Source of the DNA: Acidobacteriaceae bacterium
Lineage (GTDB): Bacteria; Acidobacteriota; Terriglobia; Bryobacterales; Bryobacteraceae
NCBI GenBank assembly: GCA_020247055.1
Contig: JADCJL010000226.1
Location: 52,116-116,115 of the forward strand
Direction of reading: 5' to 3'
DNA: 64,000 bases
Below are positions 56,638 to 64,000 of this stretch, piece after piece. The translations under genes and the position numbers were made by a program. How positions within the stretch are numbered: position 1 is the stretch's first letter; the number at the start of each line of letters is the position of its first letter. Under the pieces are notes generated by a model that saw only the letters and a list, made by a program, of their open reading frames with translations, did not search any database and was not told where the DNA came from.

Positions 56638-58074
56638 ATGAGCCTTTCCAGCTCCTTTTTCGGATCGAAGTTCGGCATCACCGAACGGGACCTTGACCGC
56701 TACCTCGCCGAGGCCCTCGGACGCGGCGCCGACTACGCCGACCTCTACTTCGAGTATCTGGCCACGTCCTCGATTACGCTCGACGAGTCGATCGTCAAGT
56801 CGGCCACGCAGGGCGTATCGCTCGGGGTAGGCGTGCGGGTGATCGCCGGCGAGCGCACCGGCTACGCCTACTCGGACGACCTCAGCCCGGAGAAGATTCT
56901 CAAGGCCGCGGCGACAGCGGCCTGTATTGCCGATGCACCGGCGAAGGTCGAAACGGTTGGACTTACCCCGGCCCGCCAGCACGACCTCTATCCCGTGCTC
57001 CGGGCTCCGATCGACCAGCCGCTTGAAGAGCGCGTACAGTTTGTCAAGCGCGCCGACGCGGCCGCCCGCGGCGCCGACGCCCGCGTCATCCAGGTGCAGT
57101 GCACCTATGCCGACTCGCTCCGCCACGTGCTGGTGGCCACCTCGGACGGCAAGCTCAGCTTCGACCGGCAGCCCATGGCCCGGCTGAACGTGAGCGTCCT
57201 GGCCCGCCAGGGCGATGGCACGCCGCAGCAGGGCTACAGCGGCGGGGGCGGCCGCGTGGGGCTCGACTACTTTACAGGCGCCAGCGCGCCGGAGGCCTTC
57301 GCCCGCGAGGCGGTGCGTCTGGCGATTGTGCAGCTCGACGCGACCGAGGCGCCGGCCGGCGAGTCGGTGGTGGTGCTCGGCCCGGGCTGGCCCGGGGTGC
57401 TGCTGCACGAAGCCGTTGGCCATGGGCTCGAGGCCGATTTCAACCGCAAGGGCACGTCGGTGTTCTCGGGCCGCGTGGGGCAGAAGGTGGCGAGTGAACT
57501 GTGCACGGTAATCGACGATGGCACCATCGACAGCCGCCGCGGGTCCCTGAACGTCGACGACGAGGCCAACCCCACGCGCCAGAACGTGCTGATTGAAAAC
57601 GGCATTCTGCGCGGCTACCTCACCGATGAACTCTCGGCCCGCCTTACCGGCGGCCGGTCGACCGGTTCCGGGCGCCGGGAAAACTATCAGCACATCCCCA
57701 TGCCCCGCATGACCAACACCTTCATGCTCGCGGGCGCTTCGACGCCCGAGGAGATCATCCGGTCGGTGAGCAAAGGCATCTACTGCGCCAACTTCGGCGG
57801 CGGCCAGGTGGATATCACCAACGGCAACTTCGTGTTTTCGGCCTCGGAGAGCTATCTGATCGAGGACGGCAAGCTCACCCGCCCCGTCCGCGGCGCGACG
57901 CTGATCGGGAACGGTCCGGAGGCGATGCAGTACATCTCGATGGTCGGCAACGATCTCAAGCTCGACCAGGGCGTCGGCATCTGCGGCAAAGACGGCCAGA
58001 GCGTGCCGGTGGGCGTGGGCATCCCCACGGTACGCATCGACAAGATGACGGTGGGAGGCACGGCGCGCGCATGA
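56638..58074 (+). CDS. tldD: metalloprotease TldD
   Basis: The catalytic subunit of the TldD-TldE zinc protease, which trims unfolded or modified peptides in the cytoplasm (microcin B17 maturation in E. coli). 478 residues from ATG 56638 (MSLSSSFFGSKF), with YADLYFEY early on, the zinc site LLHEAVGHGLEADFNRKG (HExxxH), TIDSRRGSLNVDDE, and GIYCANFGGGQVDITNGNF near the end. The TldE gene follows with an ATGA overlap. No RiPP precursor gene was seen nearby, so a general peptidase role is the safer reading. Confidence 0.95.
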   Translation: MSLSSSFFGSKFGITERDLDRYLAEALGRGADYADLYFEYLATSSITLDESIVKSATQGVSLGVGVRVIAGERTGYAYSDDLSPEKILKAAATAACIADAPAKVETVGLTPARQHDLYPVLRAPIDQPLEERVQFVKRADAAARGADARVIQVQCTYADSLRHVLVATSDGKLSFDRQPMARLNVSVLARQGDGTPQQGYSGGGGRVGLDYFTGASAPEAFAREAVRLAIVQLDATEAPAGESVVVLGPGWPGVLLHEAVGHGLEADFNRKGTSVFSGRVGQKVASELCTVIDDGTIDSRRGSLNVDDEANPTRQNVLIENGILRGYLTDELSARLTGGRSTGSGRRENYQHIPMPRMTNTFMLAGASTPEEIIRSVSKGIYCANFGGGQVDITNGNFVFSASESYLIEDGKLTRPVRGATLIGNGPEAMQYISMVGNDLKLDQGVGICGKDGQSVPVGVGIPTVRIDKMTVGGTARA

Positions 58075-59420
58075 GCGAACAAGATCTCCGCGCGGCGGCC
58101 GCGAGCGCCGTCGAACAGGCCCTTGCCCTCGGCGCCACGGGAGCCGAATGCACGATTGCGAGCGGCAGCGAGTTCTCGGTCACGGTCCGTTTGGGCCAGG
58201 TGGAAAAGCTGAAGGAGGCCGACTCGTGCGGCGCCGGGCTCCGGGTGCTGCTTGGCCAGCGGCAGGGCTCCTCCTACACCTCGGACCTGTCGGCCGAAGG
58301 CATCCGGCAGATGGTGGCGAGCGCGATGGAAATTGCCCGCATCACCGAGCCCGATCCCTTCGCCGGGCTGCCCGAGGCGGACGAACTCGGCCAACTGCCG
58401 CAGGATCTCGGCCTGGCCTCGGAGTTGACGATCTCGACCGCCGAAAAGATCGACTTCGCCAAACGCGCCGAAAAGGCCGCGCTGGCCGTCGATCCGCGCC
58501 TCACCAACTCCGACGGCGCCTCGTTTGACTCCCACACCGGCGTCCGCGTTTTTGCCAACTCCCGCGGCTTCCTCGGCAGCTACCGCTCTACGTACTGCTC
58601 GCTGTCGGCCGTGCCGGTGGCCAAGTCGGACGACCGGATGGAGCGCGATTACTGGTACTCGATCGGCCGGGACCACACCCGCCTCGAGTCGCCTGAACAG
58701 ATCGGGCGGCGGGCCGCCGAACGCGTTCTGCGCCGCCTGGGCGCCCGGAAGATCGCCACCCGGCAGGCGACCGTGGTCTTTGAACCGCGCACGGCCCGCT
58801 CGCTGGTCGGCCACGTCTTCGCGGCGGTCACCGGCGATGCCATCTACCGGAAAAGCTCCTTTCTGCTCGATAAAATCGGGCAGACCGTGGCCGCCCCCAG
58901 CGTCACCATCGTCGACGACCCGACGCTGCCTGGCCTGTTCGGCTCCTCGCCGTTTGATGATGAAGGCGTACCCGGCCGCCGGAATCTCCTCATTGAAAAC
59001 GGGGTGCTCCAGACCTATCTGCTGCATACCTACACCGCGCGCAAGCTCGGCCTGAAAACCACCGGCAACGCCTCGCGCGGGCTGACGGGCAGCCCCGGCA
59101 CCGGCCACGGCAATCTCTACCTCGCCGCCGGCGAACTGCCGCCGGAGGAGCTGCTGCGGACCGTTGGCACCGGCCTGTATGTCACCGAACTGATCGGCCA
59201 GGGCGTGAACACGGTCAACGGCGACTACTCGCGCGGCGCGAGCGGAATCTGGATTGAAGACGGCGTGCTTACCTACCCGGTGACCGAGGTCACGGTTGCT
59301 GGTAATCTGAGCGAGATGCTCAAAAACGTCCTCTTTATCGGCAACGATCTCGAGTTCCTCGGCTCGACGGCGGCCCCCACCCTGGCCATCGGCGGCATGA
59401 CCATCAGCGGCGTCCAATGA
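58071..59420 (+). CDS. tldE: TldE/PmbA-family protein (TldD partner)
   Basis: The 449-residue non-catalytic partner of TldD. It shares the fold (VEQALALGATGAECTIASGS; SDGASFDSHTGVRVFANSRG; ATVVFEPRTARSLVGHVFAA; DDEGVPGRRNLLIENG; RGLTGSPGTGHGNLYL) but lacks the HExxxH zinc motif. In the E. coli complex TldE forms one half of the heterodimeric chamber. It overlaps tldD by 4 nt and the next gene starts in its last codons (ATGA, 59417). Confidence 0.95.
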   Translation: MSEQDLRAAAASAVEQALALGATGAECTIASGSEFSVTVRLGQVEKLKEADSCGAGLRVLLGQRQGSSYTSDLSAEGIRQMVASAMEIARITEPDPFAGLPEADELGQLPQDLGLASELTISTAEKIDFAKRAEKAALAVDPRLTNSDGASFDSHTGVRVFANSRGFLGSYRSTYCSLSAVPVAKSDDRMERDYWYSIGRDHTRLESPEQIGRRAAERVLRRLGARKIATRQATVVFEPRTARSLVGHVFAAVTGDAIYRKSSFLLDKIGQTVAAPSVTIVDDPTLPGLFGSSPFDDEGVPGRRNLLIENGVLQTYLLHTYTARKLGLKTTGNASRGLTGSPGTGHGNLYLAAGELPPEELLRTVGTGLYVTELIGQGVNTVNGDYSRGASGIWIEDGVLTYPVTEVTVAGNLSEMLKNVLFIGNDLEFLGSTAAPTLAIGGMTISGVQ

Positions 59421-59845
59421 GGAGGATTGCCGCTGTCCTGATCGTCGTCTTTGGCGGCGCGGCCTACTGGTATCTGTCGCAGCCGAAGGTCGTCGCCGGC
59501 CCCGCGCCCATCACCGCCGAGGCCAAAGCCTACGTGCGCAATCTGCAGCTGGCCGGGGTGGAGATGAAGGCCATTGAGAGCTTCGCCTCGCAGCGCGTGG
59601 TGGAGATCACCGGCCAGATCACCAACAACGGCGCCCGGCGCCTGCGGCTCGTCGAACTCAACTGCGTCTTTGCCGACCCCTACGGCCAGCCCGTTTGGCG
59701 CGAGCGCGTTGCCATTGTGCGGGCCAGCAAGGGCGGCCTCGCCGCCGGCGAAACCAAGTCCTTCCGCCTGCCCTTCGATAGCCTGCCTCCGGGCTGGAAC
59801 CAGGCGCTTCCCCAACTCGTCATCGCCGGAATCGAGTTCGAATAG
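59417..59845 (+). CDS. membrane-anchored hypothetical protein (DUF2393-like)
   Basis: A 142-residue protein with one N-terminal signal-anchor (IAAVLIVVFGGAAYWYL) and an extracytoplasmic beta-sandwich: MKAIESFASQRVVEITGQIT, NNGARRLRLVELNCVFADPY, ETKSFRLPFDSLPPGWN. The pattern of a new-fold domain describing conserved N-terminal anchoring and the phrase ITNNG..L..VEL fits DUF2393-like or FxLYD-like sandwich proteins. It is translationally coupled to tldE (ATGA) and ends 3 nt before the receiver-fusion gene. Confidence 0.7.
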   Translation: MRRIAAVLIVVFGGAAYWYLSQPKVVAGPAPITAEAKAYVRNLQLAGVEMKAIESFASQRVVEITGQITNNGARRLRLVELNCVFADPYGQPVWRERVAIVRASKGGLAAGETKSFRLPFDSLPPGWNQALPQLVIAGIEFE

Positions 59846-59848
59846 GCC

Positions 59849-61369
59849 ATGCCGAAACTGCTGCTTGTCGAGGATGACCCCGATCAGCTGGAGATCCGCA
59901 CGCTGATTCTCGAGCAGGCGGGCCATCACGTCTACGGCGCCGCTTCCGGCCCCGAGGCCCTGGCGCTGGCGCGCGAACACCAGCCCGCGCTCGTCGTCAT
60001 GGACCTCCGTTTGCCGCGCACCGCCGACGGCGTAGCCCTCATCACCGCCCTCCGCGCACTCACTCCCGCGCCCCGCATCGTGGTGCTGTCCGGCTGGACC
60101 GCCGACCTTGCCACGGCCCCCGATGTCGACGCGGTACTATCGAAACCGGTGCGCACCCCGGAACTGATCCACCTCATCGCCCGCCTGTCGGCCGGCCTGT
60201 TTTTCTTCCTCCTGCCGCTGGCCGCCGCTACGCTGCAGTTGACCGAACCCGCCGAAGTTCTGGCCGAGATCAGCGCGCCCGTCGCCGACTGGCAGACGCA
60301 GCCGAAGATCGCCGACCTCCTGGTCAACGGCCAGCCCCGGCTCCAGCTCCCGCTCGTCGCGCCCCGGCAGACGGTGTTCCTTGGCCGCCTGCCCGCCGGT
60401 CGCCACGAGGTCACCCTGGCGAGCGCCACCGTCCGCCTCACCCCCACCACCGACCCGGTGCATCTGCACGCCCCCGTTTTGTTTGAACGCAAGAACGCCA
60501 TCGGCCGCTTCACGGACGTCCCGCTGCTCACCTACGCCGAATGGCTCACCGAAAACGGCCAGCGCGTGCTGCAGTACTCCGTGATTTTCTCAAACGAAGA
60601 CGGCGGCACCTCGACCCGCTTTCTCATGGCCCGCTGGGGCCGCACGACCGACATCGAGTTCGTCTACAAGGTCTACTTCCGGGCGGACGGTAGTCGCGAC
60701 AAGGCCATCATCCAGGGCCGCGGCCACCGGGACATCGTCTTCACCGGCCCGTTTGAAGGCGACCATCCGCTGCTGATGCCGGTCACCGACAACAACATGG
60801 TGGCCGGCGAAGGCCCCTCGGCCGTGCGCTACCAGCCGGCCGCCGCGCTGGTCGACCTGCGGGCCGCCTCCCGCGAGTCGGTGATGGATGAGGCGCCCTT
60901 CACCTGGCAGGCCATGACCAAAGAGCTGCTCCGCGAAGGCAAACTGCGCGAATACGGTATCGAGCGCGGCGAGGATATCTCGGACCCGCGAAACTATCTC
61001 TACCTCGAGTTTGCGGTCAAGAACCGGTTGTCCCGCGTCGCGGCGATGGTCCAATTGCGAAACGAAGCCAGATGGCGCCTGTCCCACTTCGGCGTTCCCG
61101 GGGCGGCGATTGAGCGCGACGGCTGGGTCCGCACGACGATTGAACTGCCCCCCGGCACCCGGGCGACCGACGTGACCGGCCTGGGCTTTGAATGCCTCGC
61201 CGCCGAACGGGCCCGGCAGTTGGGCCAGTGCGAAATCACGGCGCGGGGCAAGGCCTTTTTCCTGGGGGCCGACATGCTGCCCGCCGAGCCGTTTTTCCGC
61301 TCCGGGCCCCAGGCCCCGATTCCGCTGCGGGTAGGCGAAGCCTGGACGTGGACCTTAAACTCAAAGTAA
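59849..61369 (+). CDS. response regulator receiver domain fused to exported-type domain
   Basis: A 506-residue chimera. Residues 1-112 are a complete CheY-like receiver: acidic pair Asp9-Asp10, phospho-acceptor Asp52 (LVVMDLRLP), Ser in VVLSGW and Lys99 (LSKPVRTPEL). At 116-128 comes GLFFFLLPLAAAT, which looks like the core of a signal peptide, followed by a 375-residue beta-rich region (LTEPAEVLAEISAPVADWQT; FTDVPLLTYAEWLTENGQRV) of unknown family typical of secreted proteins. An in-frame GTG at 60149 (residue 101) could start a separate exported protein but lacks a ribosome site. Either a gene fusion by stop loss or two overlapping products. Confidence 0.75.
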   Translation: MPKLLLVEDDPDQLEIRTLILEQAGHHVYGAASGPEALALAREHQPALVVMDLRLPRTADGVALITALRALTPAPRIVVLSGWTADLATAPDVDAVLSKPVRTPELIHLIARLSAGLFFFLLPLAAATLQLTEPAEVLAEISAPVADWQTQPKIADLLVNGQPRLQLPLVAPRQTVFLGRLPAGRHEVTLASATVRLTPTTDPVHLHAPVLFERKNAIGRFTDVPLLTYAEWLTENGQRVLQYSVIFSNEDGGTSTRFLMARWGRTTDIEFVYKVYFRADGSRDKAIIQGRGHRDIVFTGPFEGDHPLLMPVTDNNMVAGEGPSAVRYQPAAALVDLRAASRESVMDEAPFTWQAMTKELLREGKLREYGIERGEDISDPRNYLYLEFAVKNRLSRVAAMVQLRNEARWRLSHFGVPGAAIERDGWVRTTIELPPGTRATDVTGLGFECLAAERARQLGQCEITARGKAFFLGADMLPAEPFFRSGPQAPIPLRVGEAWTWTLNSK

Positions 61370-61572
61370 TTCCGCGCAGCGCCCGGACGGAGTTCGCCGG
61401 CGCCATGGCCGACGGTACGGTGAAGATCAAACTCGCCGCCGTCCCCGAAGACGGCAAAGCCAACGCCGCGCTGCTCGCGTTTCTAGCCGCCCACTACGGC
61501 GTCCCGGTGGCCGCCGTCGAACTCCTCTCCGGCGCTACTTCGCCCCGGAAGCGGGTACGGGTTCACCTTTAG
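61348..61572 (+). CDS. yggU: DUF167/YggU-family protein
   Basis: A 74-residue cytoplasmic protein from GTG 61348: LKLKVIPRSARTEFAGAM, VKIKLAAVPEDGKANAALLA and VELLSGATSPRKRVRV are the conserved core of the DUF167 fold. Function unknown in all bacteria. The frame is open upstream to 61192 but homology begins here. It overlaps the preceding gene by 22 nt, and its 3' end overlaps the convergent secreted-protein gene by 38 nt. Confidence 0.88.
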   Translation: MDLKLKVIPRSARTEFAGAMADGTVKIKLAAVPEDGKANAALLAFLAAHYGVPVAAVELLSGATSPRKRVRVHL

Positions 61573-62080
61573 CTTTCCAGTAATCCTCCACCAGCCGCTT
61601 GGCCACCTTGTCCGCCACATCGGCCGCCGCGCCTTTGAACTTCGCCCCCAGCGACTCCTGCGTCGTCGACCAGATCACCTCGCCGTCCGGCGTCACCAGG
61701 CGTACCGAGGCCGTTGCTTCGTGCTTCCGCTCGACAATCCGCTGCGCCTCGTTATCCCCCACCTGCGCGCCGATGCCGCGGCCGAAGGTTGCGTTCCGGT
61801 TGCCCCCCGCCCCAATACTCGTCCGCGCCGTGATGCCCTCGCTCGTTTGAAAGGTGTCGGTGAAGATCAGGTCCTCGGCCGAGCCGCGCAGAATGGCATC
61901 GGCCTTTTCGGGATTCTCCGTCAGGCGAAACAGCCGGGTGGCCTGGATGGCGGTGATGATCATGTCCCGCATGTGGCCGGCCGTCTCGCCGCCGTTCAGC
62001 TTCTCGACACAGATGCGCTTCACCCGCGGCAACTCCTCACCGGGCAGCGTCGCGGCCAGTAGGAACAGCAGCAGCTTCAT
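61535..62080 (-). CDS. secreted hypothetical protein
   Basis: A 181-residue protein with a signal peptide (MKLLLFLLAATLPGEE), then VKRICVEKLNGGETAGHMRD, MIITAIQATRLFRLTENPEKADAILRG and a C-terminal DGEVIWSTTQESLGAKFKGA. The layout (short alpha/beta unit where a residue is computed per element, followed by VRLVTPDGEVIWS) recalls periplasmic CsgG/DUF4136-like nucleotide-binding-fold proteins, but I am not sure of the family. It overlaps the upstream secreted-protein gene by 4 nt, so the two are one operon. Confidence 0.7.
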   Translation of the reverse strand: MKLLLFLLAATLPGEELPRVKRICVEKLNGGETAGHMRDMIITAIQATRLFRLTENPEKADAILRGSAEDLIFTDTFQTSEGITARTSIGAGGNRNATFGRGIGAQVGDNEAQRIVERKHEATASVRLVTPDGEVIWSTTQESLGAKFKGAAADVADKVAKRLVEDYWKAKGEPVPASGAK

Positions 62081-62523
62081 CCCTTCCCCGCCTTGCGCGC
62101 CTCTTCGTCCTGGAAGACTACTTTCCGTCCCGTCCGCGCCTCGAGAGTGACAAGCAGCGCCCGGATATCCCCCTTGGCGACACGGAAGATCATGGCCTGC
62201 TGCCGGCCGGCGGCGTCCTGGTAACCAACGGTCAGAAAATGTTTGCGCGACTTGGCCAGCAGAAAGAGCGGCGAAATCAACACCGCAGACAGATACCGCC
62301 GGTCGACCTTTTGTCCGTATTCGAGCTGATTGATGCTTTCAAACGGCACGGTAAACGCTTGGCTCCTGAACTGCACCACCAGCTTGTCCACATCCGCCGT
62401 GTTCATCCGTCCATCGGCCTTCGTCGTCAGCGACTCGACCGTCCCGCCGATGTACTCGACGCGTCCGCCCGGCGTCCCGGCCAGCGCCAAGCCCGTTCCC
62501 AGTACCCAAACCAACCACCGCAT
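62077..62523 (-). CDS. secreted hypothetical protein
   Basis: A 148-residue protein with a signal peptide (MRWLVWVLGTGLALAG) followed by GGRVEYIGGTVESLTTKADG, VQFRSQAFTVPFESINQLEY, a hydrophobic stretch (YLSAVLISPLFLLAKSRKHF) that may touch the membrane, and FLTVGYQDAAGRQQAMIFRV. I think similar proteins are widespread in Acidobacteria but cannot name a family. First gene of a two-gene leftward operon, diverging from the sulfite-oxidase-fold gene across 61 bp. Confidence 0.7.
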   Translation of the reverse strand: MRWLVWVLGTGLALAGTPGGRVEYIGGTVESLTTKADGRMNTADVDKLVVQFRSQAFTVPFESINQLEYGQKVDRRYLSAVLISPLFLLAKSRKHFLTVGYQDAAGRQQAMIFRVAKGDIRALLVTLEARTGRKVVFQDEEARKAGKG

Positions 62524-62584
62524 ATGTCAAAAAGTGGGTCTCTGTCTGTGCTTCTCTCCCGATTTTTTCGGCATCATAGGAGAA

Positions 62585-63184
62585 GTGGACGACGTCATCT
62601 TCTCGCCCGATACCCGCCGCCCGAACCGGATTCCGCCCGGCCAGTCGCAAACCGTCAAATGGCCGGTGCTCGACGCCTTCGGCGCGCCCGAACTCGACCC
62701 GGCGCGCTGGACCCTCACGCTGACGGGTCTTGTACACCGCGAGGTCAGTTGGGATTGGGAGCAGTTTCAGGAGTTGCCCCGCGTCCGCGTCCACGCCGAT
62801 TTCCACTGCGTCACCCGCTGGTCCCGCCTTGACAATCTCTGGGAAGGGGTGGCGACGCGTCATCTGGTGGAACTCGCCGGCGGCGTCCAGCCCGCATGCA
62901 CCCACGTGGTCGCCCACGGCTACGATGGCAACTGGACCACGAACCTGCCGCTCGCCGATTTCCTGGCCGAAGACGCGCTCGTCGCCCTCACGCACGACGG
63001 CACGCCGCTGACGCTCGAGCACGGCGCCCCGGCGCGCCTGGTCGTTCCGTTGCTCTACGCCTGGAAGTCGGCCAAGTGGCTGCGGGCGCTCGAATTCCTG
63101 CCGGCCGACCGGGCCGGCTTCTGGGAGCGCAACGGCTATCATATGCACGGAGATCCCTGGAAGGAGGAGCGTTTTGGCTGGTAA
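62585..63184 (+). CDS. molybdopterin-dependent oxidoreductase (sulfite oxidase fold, soluble short form)
   Basis: A 199-residue protein from GTG 62585 (AGGAG 2 nt upstream, unusually close), starting DDVIFSPDTRRPNRIPPGQS as homologues do. The Mo-cofactor domain is recognisable: ELDPARWTLTLTGLV, VHADFHCVTRWSRLDN with the Mo-ligand Cys, GYDGNWTTNLPL, GAPARLVVPLLYAWKSAKW and FWERNGYHMHGDPW. It lacks a Tat leader and the sulfite-oxidase dimerisation domain, so it resembles cytoplasmic MsrP-fold relatives of unknown substrate. The frame stays open upstream to 62330, but this is antisense to another gene. Confidence 0.85.
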   Translation: MDDVIFSPDTRRPNRIPPGQSQTVKWPVLDAFGAPELDPARWTLTLTGLVHREVSWDWEQFQELPRVRVHADFHCVTRWSRLDNLWEGVATRHLVELAGGVQPACTHVVAHGYDGNWTTNLPLADFLAEDALVALTHDGTPLTLEHGAPARLVVPLLYAWKSAKWLRALEFLPADRAGFWERNGYHMHGDPWKEERFGW

Positions 63185-63524
63185 GCTCGGCTTCGCCTGC
63201 GGCCTTCTGCTGCTGGCCGTCCAGCTCGGCGGCATCGCCTACTCGCGCTTTACGCCGCTCCGCTACTTCTGCTGGGCGCCCTTCGACCAGCAGACGCAGT
63301 ACACCATCGATGTAGAACTGGGGGGCGAGTCGCTCTCGCCCGGGCAGATCCAGGGCCGCTACCGCCGGCCCGCTACCGGCAGCGACAACCGCAGCGCCCA
63401 CCATCTGTTCGACATCATCGAGCGCGTCGAAGACCGAACCGAACCCGAAGGACGAGGACGCGTCACCGTCCGCTACCGGATCAACGGCGGGCCGGAGGAG
63501 CAATGGCGCTATCCTCGGCCCTGA
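63174..63524 (+). CDS. membrane-anchored hypothetical protein
   Basis: A 116-residue protein from TTG 63174, overlapping the oxidoreductase by 11 nt. One N-terminal helix (FACGLLLLAVQLGGIAY) is followed by a polar domain: FTPLRYFCWAPFDQQTQYTI, DVELGGESLSPGQIQGRYR and VTVRYRINGGPEEQWRYP. No family recognised. Position between a molybdoenzyme and an HTTM-like protein suggests a shared membrane unit, but that is guesswork. Confidence 0.65.
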   Translation: MAGKLGFACGLLLLAVQLGGIAYSRFTPLRYFCWAPFDQQTQYTIDVELGGESLSPGQIQGRYRRPATGSDNRSAHHLFDIIERVEDRTEPEGRGRVTVRYRINGGPEEQWRYPRP

Positions 63525-64000
63525 CGCGCCCCTTCCGCCTCACCGGCGCCGACCTGCCGCCCCCACTGGTGCTCCTGTGCCGTCTCCTCGCGTTGACCCT
63601 GCTCCTCACCGGGCATGTGCGCTTGTTCCAGACGCCGTTCCTGTCGTTCCTCCCATTTCTTGAAGACCTCCCCGGCGTCGAGTTCCAACGGACTCTCCAG
63701 GTGACGGTCGTGGCCGGGTCGCTGGCCCTGCTGTTTCTACCGCGCCTGCGCCTGGCCGCCTTGCTGACGGGCACCGCTCTGCTGCTGGCCGTTCTCAGCT
63801 CCCGCACCTACTTCGGCAACAACAAAACGTTCACGGCGCTGCTGCTGCTGCTGGCCGCCATCGGCGATGCGCGGCTGCTCCGCTGGAAGGTCGCGATTCT
63901 CTACTTCGGCGCCGGACTGAGCAAAGTCCTCGACCCGGACTGGCAATCGGGACGCTTCTTTGACTACTGGGCCGGGGTGCGCCTTGAGAACGCGTTCTAC
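63503..64000 (+). CDS. HTTM/DoxX-like membrane protein, partial at right edge
   Basis: The first 166 residues of a polytopic membrane protein from ATG 63503, which has GGAGGAG just upstream and overlaps the preceding gene by 22 nt. At least four hydrophobic segments are visible (LVLLCRLLALTLLLTGHVRL; LQVTVVAGSLALLFLPRLRL; LLTGTALLLAVLSS; FTALLLLLAAIGDARLL). The stretch ILYFGAGLSKVLDPDWQSGR resembles the helix start of HTTM (vitamin-K-dependent carboxylase-like) proteins. It continues beyond the window. Confidence 0.75.
   Translation, partial: MALSSALTRPFRLTGADLPPPLVLLCRLLALTLLLTGHVRLFQTPFLSFLPFLEDLPGVEFQRTLQVTVVAGSLALLFLPRLRLAALLTGTALLLAVLSSRTYFGNNKTFTALLLLLAAIGDARLLRWKVAILYFGAGLSKVLDPDWQSGRFFDYWAGVRLENAFY

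Noticed and set aside
62559..62571. CCGA-T5-TCGG hairpin before the molybdoenzyme gene
   Set aside because: Four-base arms around a T-run; too weak for a terminator and not placed at a gene end.

Overview
The window is a gene-dense stretch of a high-GC chromosome from a Gram-negative (diderm) bacterium, most likely an Acidobacteriota of the Bryobacterales/Solibacter type. Three things point there: a tandem pair of secreted VWFA proteins of the type common in Acidobacteria, an ABC-permease/M1-peptidase fusion, and a DUF1549/DUF1553 plus DUF1501 pair shared by Planctomycetes and Acidobacteria. Lipid A genes (lpxA, lpxD), an RND efflux set and a predicted outer-membrane protein confirm a diderm envelope. 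I saw no phage, insertion sequence, CRISPR, rRNA or tRNA. No stretch longer than about 130 bases lacks a gene.

Layout. 1-3.8 kb: partial exported amidohydrolase, gatB, and a degenerate histidine-kinase-like protein. 3.8-12.7 kb: envelope block. lpxD and an FAD oxidoreductase run leftward; lpxA and a complete tripartite efflux system (outer membrane factor, RND pump, adaptor) run rightward from a 25-bp divergent gap holding a perfect 19-bp palindrome. 12.7-18.8 kb: Kup potassium transporter, then a secreted beta-helix protein, an AAC(3)-like acetyltransferase and a PKMT-like methyltransferase. 18.7-26.0 kb: one tightly packed leftward run of six genes (NtrC-type regulator, sensor kinase, PfkB kinase, membrane glycosyltransferase, dapF, nucleotide-sugar dehydrogenase). 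26-34.5 kb: a frameshifted secreted protein, a SIS-domain protein, a small Trp-rich protein with two VWFA proteins, an ABC ATPase and the permease/M1 fusion. 34.5-39.6 kb: SirB1-like protein, cupin, rmlA-rmlC-rmlB and two small proteins. 39.6-49.9 kb: comEC, recN, an orphan AAA ATPase, a Gfo/Idh/MocA protein, an NfeD/SPFH pair, a sugar isomerase-like protein and a desaturase. 49.9-64 kb: the DUF1549/DUF1501 pair, an alkyltransferase-like protein, a predicted barrel protein, an HDOD protein, tldD/tldE, a receiver domain fused to an exported-type domain, yggU, two small secreted proteins, a sulfite-oxidase-fold enzyme and a partial HTTM-like membrane protein.

Most genes are envelope, surface-polysaccharide or secreted-protein functions with housekeeping genes between them. 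Exported proteins are frequent, several with twin-arginine leaders. All eleven convergent gene pairs end within 10 nt of each other or overlap, and four of them share a 4-nt stop-codon overlap, so no intergenic terminator fits at any of them. I found no clearly new multi-gene system. The best leads are the lpxD/lpxA palindrome, a DapF whose second catalytic cysteine is a serine, a long hairpin enclosing the DUF1549 start codon, the receiver/exported-domain fusion, and the stop-sharing convergent junctions.
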